From Siphonodentalium dalli (taxonomy: Eukaryota; Mollusca; Scaphopoda; Gadilida; Siphonodentaliidae), in NCBI GenBank assembly GCA_032622095.1, contig CP136065.1, positions 24,191,141 through 24,255,140 of the forward strand: DNA of 64,000 nucleotides. Direction: 5' to 3'. A program made the translations under genes and the position numbers. Position 1 is the first letter of the stretch. Each line of letters opens with the position of its first letter. Positions 31,567 through 43,017 of the stretch are shown here, one piece after another. The notes under the pieces are model-generated. The model worked only from the letters and a program-made list of their open reading frames with translations. It ran no database searches and was not told the DNA's origin.

Positions 31567-31898
31567 TTTACCCAACAGAATGGCCCTGTGCCAATGCATT
31601 CTCTTATATATGCGAGTCGACCATAGGTCGCCTCGCATATATAAGAGAATGTATTGGCTTAACACATATTAAAAATGATAAAATTGTCAATGCAATGCAT
31701 TCTCTTATATATGCGAGGCGACCTATGGTCGACTCGCATATATAAGAGAATGCATTGGCACAGGGCATAACTATAACCATCACAATGTGGTCAATGAACC
31801 GGTTCCAATGATATCCATATTTGTATGGTGTTATTGAGACAGACCGAAGATATTTTAGGCTGTTGAAGCTTTATTTGGGCGTTTTGTTGGGTAAAGGG
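31567..31898 (-). mobile_element. piggyBac-like MITE, subfamily CCCTTTACCCAACA (inverted copy)
   Basis: Reverse orientation relative to 19,707-20,098. Right end TGTTGGGTAAAGGG then TTAA (31,899-31,902). The left end is gtttacccaacagaatgg without a preceding TTAA, so that boundary is damaged. Two palindromes inside. Confidence 0.8.
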
Positions 31899-31902
31899 TT
31901 AA

Positions 31903-33233
31903 AACAGTGTTCAGATGGCTGATCTGTATCCTGGCGTTGCGAAAGACGAGCTTCCAATTGTAGCTTACACGTTCAAAATCACATCATTCATATTATGTAG
32001 AGTCTATTATCAAATCCTTGCTCTGTTGCAAGGATTCCTTCCTCACCTGTGGACGTGAGGCACATGTATTCAATGGAATCCCAGCTATTGAATACATATT
32101 GTTGTATACCACAAGTGGAATACAAGGCGGAACTAATTAGCTCATGATAATAAACACTACCTATGAGTTGACTTTGTTGCCAAGAGCAATGACGTACAAA
32201 ACGGGTGATTCGCAGATAATTATCAGGTTTTTATCAGACTTAAACACAATCAAAGTAGTTATAGTTTCAATGCAGGTCACAGGCATGGATTAAACTCATC
32301 CGATGCATGGTGTGGAATGAATACAGAACACAACTTGCTCCGCTTTCGTGAAATATATCCTTGCGCAACTCATTCAATAAAAGATTCTGGATTAAAATGT
32401 GCATTGTGTTCTGTCTATTTATAAAATGAGATGATCAAATGGGCCACTTTATTGTTCTATTTTTAGAACAGACCATTCATGCGATACCATATAGCGATAG
32501 AGATCACTTGGGTGTTCTCATAGATATGTTCCAAACGCAAAATATCCCAGATTGATTGTTCGTATTTTATTCCATAATTATGAGTGATAATGAGCCTAAT
32601 TAATGTTTATTTGTGTCAAAATTAGACAATAATTTTCTGGTCTCTGTTAATAGTAACCACTATTGTTTGTTAGCTAAACAACCATTCATATTTAGACAAG
32701 AAAATATTCAAAATATGATCAATATTAATCGATAGAAGAATTTCCAGACGGGTCTTCGATTCATATATAATATTTTATACCCCGGGTAACTATATAGCAC
32801 ATGTTTACAAAGAGATAGACCCCCTTTAACTGACCTTGACAGTTCTGGCTTGTATTCCACTTATAAAATGATATGTATTCAATGGCTGTAATTTCGTTGA
32901 ACGGATGTGGAATAAAAATGAATTCATTGAATTTGCCAAACCTGTCAACCCCCAACTTCTGTCTCTTGATTCACACAAATGGAAGTAAAATCCCCAGTGA
33001 GAATACTATTTCCTCTCTTCACAAAATGAGCCCCAGCTAAAAATGTTTTGACATCATGATGCATGTGTTTCCACTCCATACAATGCATCGGTCTGCATTT
33101 TATCTAAACAACAGAAGACATGCATTGGGCACGTTAACAGATGCAATTGATGTGGCGTGACCAATTTAACACATCAATAGTATTGCATTGTGTTTTCCAA
33201 TTTCCAATGTATTGTTCGTCTGAACATCCTTAA
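31903..33233 (+). other. Intergenic, no feature supported
   Basis: AT-rich, no ORF above about 65 codons, no repeat recognised. Confidence 0.5.
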
Positions 33234-33415
33234 CCCTTTGATGACTGGAGCGTCCTGAATTTTTATGAAAACCCTGTGCCAATGCATTCTATTATATATG
33301 CAAGTAGACCATCGGTCACCTTGCATATATAAGAGAATGCATTGGCCTAACAATATTTACCTTGATCTTGTAAACCAGTGCATTCTCTTATATATGCGAG
33401 GTAACCTATGGTCAA

Positions 33416-33453
<38 letters not shown>

Positions 33454-33512
33454 AGAATGAACTGGCACAGGGTCGTTAATGCTGCGCCAGCACTGCTCCC
33501 ATCATGAAAGTG
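33234..33512 (+). mobile_element. piggyBac-like MITE, subfamily 'ATGACTGGAGC', with AT microsatellite
   Basis: TTAA at 33,230-33,233 and 33,513-33,516. Termini CCCTTTGATGACTGGAGC and GCTCCCATCATGAAAGTG. The second palindrome's arm is expanded into (AT)n of ~32 bp at 33,419-33,450. Confidence 0.85.
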
Positions 33513-33788
33513 TTAAGTCTTAGCTCTGTCAACAGAACAGACAAGGATGGGTGTGACAAGCCTGATTAACATCGTAGTAGTATTTCATATACGGTAACGT
33601 GTAATCTGATTACTCGTTAAAACCCCCTGGTGGTCATAGAATCTAATCAAGAATCAAATTACGCTCGATTGTTACACTTAATCCCGGTCCAAGTCCCTTA
33701 AATACTTATATACGGGGATGTATATGCTACAGAAAGACTTACTGAAGCCATAGAATTCACAAAGATATTCACAACTTTTCTTCAGCAT

Positions 33789-34027
33789 GGGAGAATAAAG
33801 AGCATTCCATGGTTGTCTATTCCTTATATGGTAAATATAAAGAGCGTTCCATGGTTGTCTATTCCTTATATGGTAAATATAAAGAGCAACCTGTTAGTCT
33901 ATTCTTTATGTGGTAATTATAAAGAGCATTTCCTGTTAGTCTATTCCTTATATGATAAATATGAAGAGTCTATTCCTTATATGATAAATATGAAGAGTCT
34001 ATTCCTTATATGGTAAATATAAAGAGT
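33789..34027 (+). repeat. ~42-bp minisatellite, about six copies
   Basis: Unit gtctattccttatatggtaa atataaagagcgttccatggtt, with shortened units of ~27 bp (gtctattccttatatgataa atatgaaga) near 33,965-34,025. Confidence 0.9.
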
Positions 34028-35049
34028 GTCTTCTTCAGAATATAGTCTATATATTGGTATTTTTTGTATGTACCGACCTTTAGTGTTACTACCAAATTAT
34101 GCATACTTAATTTTTTAGATTCAAATTACCCATGCCTGTTTCACAGATTTACTTTACAAAATTTTACTGTTGTATCTGGAGCCCTGAATGTCTTTAAACT
34201 TGACTTGTGAGTGCCTTCTGTCCAGTTAGTTTATTAATAAATGAGTTCACTCTTACAATTTTTTTCTGATATTTCCTACTATTTGGAAAAATTTATTCCC
34301 AGAATGTCTTTCTCTCATCTACACAAATTGTATTTCTGATTCATGTTTTATCATCATTGAATATTTCAGCATTGACTCGCTATTTTCATGATATATTTTA
34401 CACATGATAAGTCAGTTGAATTGATTGATGCTTTTATAGAGCAAGTGTCCTTATGAGCTATTCTGGGATATCTGTTGTCATAGATGCTGGCAAACACGGA
34501 GTTTGAAGGACAAGACTAACCCAGGTTTGCTCCCACTTAACTCCCCCCCCATCCAAGGCCAAGACTCTCCTGGGCGAGCAAATATGTCACATGGGGCATG
34601 ACTGAAATTTCCGTGCATGTGTACTCCCCTGTATTCATGTACAGAGCAGCCTTTTATGAACAGAATAATGTGCATTTTGTGTATCAATAAGGCTGTGGTA
34701 CTAGTAAAGGTTTGAAATCATGATTTTATAGAAAATATTTAGTCTCGTCAACAAAACAACTGAATTTGACCAGATAGACTGGTAGTTTGAGTGATGACCC
34801 ACAGCGACTATCACTTAATGTTCTGTGTACTGAATTGTGACAAATTTTACTTTTGTAATCTTGAAAAATAGTTTTATTATATGTTTGCCTATATAAAAAA
34901 AAAGGAAAATTACCAAAACAAGATTGTCATATGTATATCTTAGAAGCAAGCCACAGTGAAATACAATTTGTTATTTCACTATCTTTCTTTATTTCAATGT
35001 AGCTTTTTAAAAATTTGTGTCAACCAGTTGTTTCTTTCAGAGTTTTGTT
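34028..35049 (+). other. Intergenic, no feature supported
   Basis: No ORF of note; AT-rich with no repeat recognised. Confidence 0.5.
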
Positions 35050-35198
35050 CAAGCCTTGAAATAGTGTGCCTGTCATTTGCAGAATGAAGTCCCCAGAGGA
35101 TGAATTTGGTGATGCTAGCCTGCTATGGGGTAGCATCACTAAATTCATCCTCTGGGGACCTCATTCTGCAGATGACAGGCACACTATTTCAAGGCTTG
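35050..35198 (+). mobile_element. GAATGAGGTCC foldback MITE, complete single-palindrome copy
   Basis: CAAGCCTTGAAATAGTGTGC … GCACACTATTTCAAGGCTTG, near-perfect palindrome of 149 bp with centre tagcctgctatgggg. This is the cleanest copy for defining the family ends. Confidence 0.9.
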
Positions 35199-35584
35199 GT
35201 TTTGTTCAATTTGTTGTACTATTAAAAGTAAAAATGACGCATAATTTAGCCACTGGGCATTAATAAGGCGCATATAATAAAAGAATACCTACAGTTTTGT
35301 GTTTGAATACCTGAAACATCTCATTCGTGTCTGGAAATAAATATAGAATTTTCACTCATGAAAATTAGATATTTCTTTCCAGTCACTCAGGCTCATCAAA
35401 CAAAAACTGTAGGTATGCTCTATTTATGAATTACTGGTATGTAGAAGTATATCTAATGATTCATAATGCCCATCCATTCTTTAAAGAATGAGGGGAGGAA
35501 TATATCGTAGATAGGAGACACAAAAATCTATTTATATCTGGAAATACCATTGGTGTCTGCTAATACATTGGCATGATACCCGTA

Positions 35585-35742
35585 ACCCTTTCATGATGGG
35601 AGCTGCGCTGTGCAGATTGAAAATCTTGTGCCAGTGCATTCTCTTATATATGCTAGTCTCCCATAGGGAGCCTCGCATATATAAGAGAATGCATTGGCAC
35701 AGGGTTTTTGCAAAATTTCAGGAAGCTCCAGTTATGGAAGGG
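35585..35742 (-). mobile_element. piggyBac-like MITE, 'ATGACTGGAGC' subfamily, short inverted copy
   Basis: Right side …GGAAGCTCCAGTTATGGAAGGG then TTAA (35,743-35,746); left side GTAA then CCCTTTCATGATGGGAGC. A single palindrome at 35,632-35,703. Confidence 0.82.
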
Positions 35743-35746
35743 TTAA

Positions 35747-36215
35747 TATCACATTTGTTATAAAGATAAGCTTTAATATTCATATCTCCCCTGGTTTATG
35801 GTTTTACACAACATTTTAGTAGAGACAATTTCCATGTGTTCGATTAGTCTGTCACTCAGGATAAGGAGGAACACCCTCTGACCACGCCTCTTCAAAACAA
35901 TCCAATCAGAATTATTCTACCTGGGACAGTTTCGAAAATAGGACATTTACATTTTAGAATTAACAATAAAATCCGTGGAAATCCTGATAACGACATTTTA
36001 GAACACAAATTTTCCCGAAAAATATCATCAATACTTTAAAAAAATTGACAAGTCCTCTGTAAGGACCTGATGTAATCGAAATGTAGATTTTAGATATGCA
36101 AAGAAGTGCTTTTGCATCAAAATGCCAGATAAACAATACAACATTTTAGAAGCACACCAACGGTTTGTGTCCCAGCACGGCTTGCGAAATTCCCACATGC
36201 AGTAAATAACCCACA
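35747..36215 (+). other. Intergenic, no feature supported
   Basis: Nothing recognised in either strand. Confidence 0.5.
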
Positions 36216-36217
36216 TA

Positions 36218-36428
36218 CAGTAATGCCCTAAATAATAGACTCCTTAACCACAGCAGAATTATGGGTAATTTTTCAGGAATTATTCGGAAATTTGGCTTGT
36301 TGCCATTCATCAGACGGAAAGCTCAGAGCTTTCCGATGAGTGGCAACAAGCCATATTTCCGACTAAATCCTGAAAAATTACCCATAATTCTGCTGTGGTT
36401 AAGGAGTCGATTATTTAGGGCATTACTG
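36218..36428 (+). mobile_element. Foldback mariner-like MITE (CAGTAATGC), copy 4
   Basis: TA-flanked palindrome; arms CAGTAATGCCCTAAATAATA … TAAATAATCGACTCC (reverse strand), centre ggaaagctcagagctttcc. Confidence 0.88.
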
Positions 36429-37590
36429 TAGGCCACATCTGGTAAAAAGTGCAACTGCTTGCTCTTGGTCCCGTTACTTCCTCTTTGCTTGCATCTATCA
36501 TGACTTGATATCCCAGGTTGTCAGATGACAGAAACTTGGTCTAAAATTAAGGAGTGATTTTAATGTGATTTATGTGTTTTGTATGAAATCTGTTATGTAT
36601 TGAAATGGTTTTATTTTATTGCACATATTTAGAATGAACATATAGCTAACTTTGCTTTTAATCAGTTTGAGTCTTGAATACATCACATAAATGGTCATTC
36701 CACCTTATATTATCTGCTTGTTATCTTTCTCACTTCAGTTAGTAATAGGGGTACTGCGTTATGCAGTAGGTCCCTACATCTGCGTAGATCCCTCAGTTCG
36801 CGTAGATCCCCGTAGTAATGCAAAAGTTCATGCTTTATTGACTAAGCATTGCTTATTATTATCAATAAGTGAACACTGTATATGACAGTTTATTGTTTTT
36901 TTTGGAGGGGGGGGGGGGGCGTATAGAATATATATATATATTTTTTAGCTTAGTTATTTTTTTTCCAGATTTTATTTTTATATTTGTTTAATTTAGTTGG
37001 GTACTGAGACTTTCATATTCATTCAATATGCGACTTACCGATCCAGTATACTGTATGTGTATCAAGCCAGCGCGGTGGAAAAGCCAATTAAAATTCATGC
37101 AAGTTTTAATTTGATGAATAAGTTAAACTGAAATGATTTGGTCTATTTACGCAGCGCAAATTTGAACCACCAAAAACAGTTCGCATTTAACATCTTCGCC
37201 ATCGCCATGAGGTGGAAAATATATAGCATGTTATGTACATATCAATTTCAATGGACTTTGTATGCCAACTAACACGATTATGCCGATTTGCCCCTCACTT
37301 TGGATGCGCCCTGAAACCGATTCACCTGATTTAATGCATATTACATAACATGCACAAACAAACCATACAAGTACCGACGGATAAAGATCAGACGTCGACA
37401 AATCAATTCTGCTCATCACGCATGCCACTAAATAAATTAGACTTTATTCACCATGCTCAAAAAATTCCAATGTGTCGATATATACTGTAATAATGATTAC
37501 ATTATGTCAGAACGATCCCGCTTTGATTCCAACATAAGAACATTTCGATTGTGTGAAATGAAGAAATAGACCATTAGCGCTTTAAGTACT
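36429..37590 (+). other. Intergenic, no feature supported
   Basis: G tract at 36,906-36,919, and repeated 'gtagatccc' words at 36,783-36,815. No gene. Confidence 0.5.
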
Positions 37591-38095
37591 ATAGTGTCGA
37601 CATACACAAGTGCTTATCCCACTGTTGGCATGACGATCCCTCCAAGGCCCATGACGATCCCGTCATGAAAATAAACTAAAACATTTAAATCGACCATTCA
37701 CGCTTTAAGAGCTGGGCAGTGTCGATAAACAAACTATCACGTGCTGATGATCCCTCTGTTGGTATGACGATCCCACCAAGCCCCATGACGATCCCCGTCA
37801 TAAAAATACAACTAAAACATTTAAATCGACCATTCGCGCTTTAAGAGCTGCGCAGTGTCGATAAACAAACTATCACGTGCTGGTGATCCCTCTGTTGGCA
37901 TGACGATCCCACCAAGCCCCATGACGATCCCACCAAGCCCCACGATCCAGTTATGAAATTAAAACTAAAACATTTAATTCGACCATTCGCACTTTAAGAG
38001 CCACGCAATGATGGTGATCCCACTGTTGGCATGGCGATTCTGTCATGGAAATAGAACTAAAACATTTAATGTCGAGAAACACAAACCATCAGTTC
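37590..38095 (+). repeat. ~150-bp tandem repeat, about 3.5 diverged copies
   Basis: Ordered words atgacgatccc(g/a), aaactaaaacatttaa-tcgaccattc(a/g)c(g/a)ctttaagagc, gtgtcgataaacaaac, tatcacgtgctgatgatccc and ctctgttgg(c/t)atgacg recur. The last copy is truncated near 38,080. Confidence 0.85.
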
Positions 38096-38665
38096 AGTGC
38101 AGGAGATTCCTCCTTTATTTAGGAGCACCCCACACATGGCGGGTTAAAATAAATATAAAAACCTAAAATATCTAAGAACTCTATCTAAAATTCTATATGA
38201 TAAAAAGTTTGTTGTTTTAAAATGTCTATGTACATGTAGAATGTCTTTAAGACAGATGATATGTACAAGTTTCAGTATAGAAACAGTTGGTTATGTAGCG
38301 CACTTGCTCAGCTGATTATCACGTGACTTGTTTGGCCGTTGACGTCACGTCAAAATTGCGAACTCAACTGGAGGACGAAATTGCCATATATTTAAACATG
38401 CCGAAACCAACCGGACATAAGTCATCTGGACCATAACATGAGAGAGAAAAAACAATGTCCCCAACGATCAAGCCAAACAAACTCCAGAGATTAGGTTGTA
38501 GATTTTGTAACCTGGAGCTTTCCTGCAACATGTACGACTTAGATTGCAAACATTCCCGCGCATTTCACCTGTTTTCGCATTAGACATTCCAATACCTGAC
38601 CACCTGAAAACATTGAACAATATATGATTGGTATAGATGAAGAAAATGCATAGTAATGCTTTTTA
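38096..38665 (+). other. Intergenic, no feature supported
   Basis: No ORF with coding character or repeat recognised. Confidence 0.45.
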
Positions 38666-38666
38666 G

Positions 38667-39310
38667 CTCACCTGAGACGAAGTCTCCGGTGGAGCTATAG
38701 TCATCACTTCTCGTCCGTCCATCCGTCCGTCCATCAGTCAACAATTCTTTGAACATCTCCTCTGGAACCGTGAGACCGAATTGGTTCATATTTGGTGTGG
38801 ATATTTCCTAGGTGACTCATTCAGATTTGTTCAAATGAGGTCACTGGGTCAAATAGTTGTGAAACCAGGGTCATAACTCTTGCCCTCCATAGTAATTCTT
38901 AAAAACGACTTCTCATGTACCATCAGATTGAATGGGTTCATATTTGGTATAAAGGGTCCTTTGGTGACTAGTTCAGATTTGTTCAAATAGGGTCACCTGG
39001 TCAAATAGGGGCCAAGCAAAGGACAGTTTTCCTCTTAATGTGCTTCCTTCACACGGACCATCAGGTTTATTTTACTGATATTTAGTACGAAGGGTTCTTT
39101 GGTGTCTGGGATTCAAATTTATTCAGATGGGGTCACCAGGTTAAATAGGGTGGGACCAGGGACATAACTATGTTTCTATAGTAATACTTAAAATGTCTTC
39201 TCAAGAGAGGTTGGACTATTTAGCTTACATATAGTATGGAGGATCCTTTAGTGATTGAGATTCAGATTTGTTAACATGAGGTCAACCCGTTAAGAAATGA
39301 CGGGGCTATG
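38667..39310 (+). repeat. AGCTCACCTGAG interspersed repeat with ~125-bp internal periodicity
   Basis: Begins TTTTAGCTCACCTGAGACGA…GGTGGAGCTATAG and continues with about four diverged units built on 'ttcatatttggt-t, ggtgactgattcagatttgttcaaatgaggtcac-(g)gtcaaatag'. I associate this AGCTCACCTG-headed family with mollusc genomes. Non-coding. Confidence 0.75.
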
Positions 39311-39835
39311 GGGACTTAAGACTTTTGTGTCTAATAAAATCATTAAAATACAAAATTCATTAAAACATCTATCTTGGAACTACCTGACTGATTAATCTGA
39401 CATACATAGTGTTTTTGGGTCCATGGATAATTGTGCTTTAAACATGTCTAAATGGTTTTATTAAAAGGCGCTTGTGAGATTGGAAATTTCCAACAATTGA
39501 GAAAGTTTGAGATGTCGGTTGTGAAATTCCAACCTAAGACTTGGGAGTCTGGAGCCTGGTCGGGAGGGGACATGTTGAGCTGGAGGAGGAGGGGGGGGGG
39601 GGGTGATCAGTAGTGTGCAGTTGGTAATTTAAAGGTAAATATTCACTGATTTACATACATGAAGCCTCTCTAGCCACATATCCCGTTTAGATCTAATTCA
39701 TTTAAAGTGATTATGAAAAGTTCTGACCGTTGTGGTCTCCAGATTCCCAGTCTTATCAGTCTTTGCAGTCTGGTGAGTGACCCCACAGTCTTTGACTCTT
39801 GTTAATTATAGCTTAGCTGTACAAAAGAAAATATA

Positions 39836-40119
39836 ATATTTTTTTTGTAGTACATCATTCATCACAGTGTTGAGTACATATTCCCATATTTGATTCTTAG
39901 ATTTGGACTTTGTTTTTCTTGGACCATTGCCTGTAAATTTTATTTTTTTAAATCTCAATAAAGTTCACATTTTGTATTTCTAACATAATCCACCATGAAG
40001 TATACTCTTAAAATGTTGCATCAATGGGCATGGTTTCTATGATTACTAATATACATAAACAGAATCCTTTATTTGGACTCTATCAAATTTTGGAAAAATT
40101 GGGTCCACAAAGCCCTTAA
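39836..40119 (+). repeat. Single arm of the GGGCTTTGTGGACCC element family
   Basis: Same orientation as the right arm at 52,610-52,907 (acatcattcatcacagtgtt … gggtccacaaagccc), ending at TTAA (40,116-40,119). Confidence 0.82.
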
Positions 40120-40521
40120 GGGGGAGGTCAAGTGAATAATTTTGAATGGGGATATTTCCATGCAAATCTCCGGAGCAAAAGTTACACGAGTGGCACATAC
40201 TTCTGACTGACTTGATGTGGTATTGGAAACAGCTATTTATCTGGCGGGTCCGCTTGGTAAATTATAAAATATTGCAATCAATACATATTTTAGAATATTT
40301 TTTCTGGAATTACATCACTTGACCTACATTTGAAAAATCAATATAAAATTCAAAAATAGATGCACCAACATTATAATGGAACAAGTTCCATTCGGACCCG
40401 CCAGGTAAATACCTATTGTTTCTAATACCAGATCAAGTCACACTTGGAAGTATGTGCAACTCTGACTTTTGTTCCGCAGATTGGCATGGAAATCCCCATT
40501 CAAAATTTGTCACTTGACCCC
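40120..40521 (+). mobile_element. Foldback element, 'GGAGGTCAAGTGA' arms
   Basis: Diverged inverted arms of ~140 bp: gggggaggtcaagtga, aatggggatatttccatgc, tggtattggaaaca and ggcgggtccg on the left are mirrored by cggacccgcc, ttctaatacca, gcatggaaatccccatt and tcacttgacccc on the right. Confidence 0.75.
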
Positions 40522-40815
40522 TTACTGTTTCACGTCCCTGTAAATACATTATGCGGTTTTGGTAAACCAATCATAGGAGAGAGAAGACTGACTCTTTGGC
40601 CTCTAAAATAAGGTATAGCATATTAAACAGACATGGCTCATTCGAGCTTCCAAAGTTTGACTACATAATTGCCAAAGAGATACAAGATCGGTTGACAAAT
40701 ACATGACATTTTGATATATCCTGTGCTCTGTTAACTAATTTCCCTGCAAGTATCTATCGACAAATTCGATACCGAAAATAAAAATCAAAACCGAATATTA
40801 TTTGGTGTATTTTAA

Positions 40816-42109
40816 GGGCTTTGTGGACCCAATTTTTCCAAAATTTTATAGAGCCCAAATAAAGGATTATGTTCATTAAGGACTGCAAACCCAATTTTCC
40901 CCAAATTTGATGGAGTCCAAAATAAAGGTTTATGTTCACTTTTATTAGTAATCACAGTAACCATACCCATGGATGCAACATTTTAAGAGTAACATTCATG
41001 GTAGTTTATGTTAGAAATTCAAAATGTGAAATTTATAGAAGTTTTTAAAATATATTTTTTCGAACCCAAATTCAACAAACACAAAGATCATATCATAAGA
41101 AAAAGATATGGGTATGTGTACTGAACACTGTGAAGAATGATGAACAATAAAGATATAATCACATTTCTTCAGTTTTATTAAGATTTTTGGCTTTGAAGCA
41201 GTTGTTTACAAATGGTAGATTTCATTGCTCAGAAAAGCTATTTGGGAACTGAATTTGATGGGTCAAGTTAATGTTCACTCAATCCAGCTGGAATTATGAC
41301 CAGCATGTGTTGACCTGTGAGAATATGATATCCTGAATCAGGCTGATTGGTGACCTAGTTTATGGGCTGTGGGGTACCCCCAGATTGGGGATTACACTGT
41401 TCTTTTGTCAAGAGATTCACAACACACCACTGTCCACAGATATTAACACTTAACTGTCACCTCACTACAAGGGATGTCAGGTAAGTTACTCAATTATTTG
41501 TAAACAATTGGTTCTTAGTAATTTTATCAAAGAATGCTTGATAAATATGAATATTATTGTATTGTTCATCATTCTTCACAGTGTTCAGTATACATTGCCA
41601 TATTTTTGTCTTTGATATGGACTTTGTGTTTATTGATTTTGGGTTCGAAAAAATAGATTTTAAAAACCTCTATAAATTTCACATTTAGTATTTCTAACAT
41701 GTTCCACCATGAATTATACTCTTAAAATTTTGCATTCATCAGCTGTTCATGGGTTTGGTTACTGTGATTACTAATAAAAGTGAACATAAACCTTTATTTT
41801 GACTCCATCAAATTTGGGGAAAATTGGGTTAGCAAAGTCCTTAATATTAGTAATCAAAGAAACCATGCCCATTGATGTAACATTTTAAGAGTATACTTCA
41901 TGGTGGATTATGTTAGAAATACAAAATGTGAACTTTATTGAGATTTAAAAAAATTAAATTTACAGGCAATGGTCCAAGAAAAACAAATTCCATATCTAAG
42001 AATCAAATATGGGAATATGTACTGAACACTGTGATGAATGATGTACTACAAAACAAATATTATATTTCTTGAGCGTTCTTTGAAAAAATTACTTTGGTCC
42101 ACAAAGCCC
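40816..42109 (+). mobile_element. TTAA-bounded GGGCTTTGTGGACCC element carrying a nested relative
   Basis: TTAA at 40,812-40,815 and 42,110-42,113; termini GGGCTTTGTGGACCC and GGTCCACAAAGCCC. Its left arm is interrupted at 'gttca' (40,875) by the element 40,880-41,840 and resumes at 'tattagtaatc' (41,845). The right side is shortened compared with the copy at 51,928-52,907. No transposase. Confidence 0.75.
40880..41840 (+). mobile_element. Nested TTAA-bounded element (GGACT termini)
   Basis: TTAA on both sides (40,876-40,879; 41,841-41,844). Termini GGACTGCAAACCCAATTTTC and GGGTTAGCAAAGTCC; ~260-bp inverted arms related to, but diverged from, the host element. Removing it with one TTAA restores the host arm order seen at 51,990-52,020. 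Confidence 0.78.
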
Positions 42110-42463
42110 TTAAACTAAATTTACTTATCTCCAAATTGATGACTGTCCTCGGAACTATTATGCATAGATGGAATGACGCATGTTGGACAGGTCGACAACA
42201 ACGGTCCCAGACTGACAAACCCAGCCGGAGCCGAATAAACCTGATCCTGAGAGTGGCCATAACTGCCAAGCTTGACCGAGTCGAATCGGGTGGATGGTTG
42301 TGCACGAGGAGCACCCGATGAGTAGATAGCTGAGCTAATGCTCACGATCCGTGACCAATTATGTTTAGACAGACAATTACCCACCCATAACCAGCCAATT
42401 CTCATTCTATGTTGAACTTGATGTAAACATATCTGATTGCTATCTAATTAATACATAGAGGAT

Positions 42464-42613
42464 GTCCACACTTTTTCAGTGGATATGGGTTATATCTCAT
42501 GAGTGATGACAAAACATTGAATTTCCACGAGTGGCTTTAGCCACGAGTGGAAATTCAAATGTTTTGTCATCACGAATGAGATTTAACCCATATCCACTGA
42601 AAAAGTGTGGATA
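42464..42613 (+). repeat. Near-perfect 150-bp hairpin
   Basis: ccacactttttcagtggata … tatccactgaaaaagtgtgg, with inner arms ttttgtcatcac and gaatttccacgagtggct mirrored around 'tta'. No obvious target duplication; probably a MITE or foldback. Confidence 0.85.
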
Positions 42614-43017
42614 TTCCAGCTGGATATTCTGTTTATTATATACTTTAGTTACTTGCATATGGCCCCCTATGTCAATACATCATAAATTTCAAGCTGACAC
42701 ATTACGCCCAAAAAAATAGTCCCATATTTAAAACACTCAAAAAGTATAGATTTTGTATTTATTATATACTTTCGTTACTTGCCGATGGCCCCCCAATGAA
42801 TGGAAATCATTCACTATGAGGTATAACCTGACTACACACATGAGGATCCATACGGCGCAATAATACCAGTGAGATATCGATATCTCACAAGTGGGATATC
42901 ACTTATATCTCACTGCTAAAACCTTATAATTCATGGGCAAGTATATAATAAATGTAACATATTATATAAACATTTAACAATATTTTTGACAATATATTAT
43001 AGGGACGGGAACATGTC

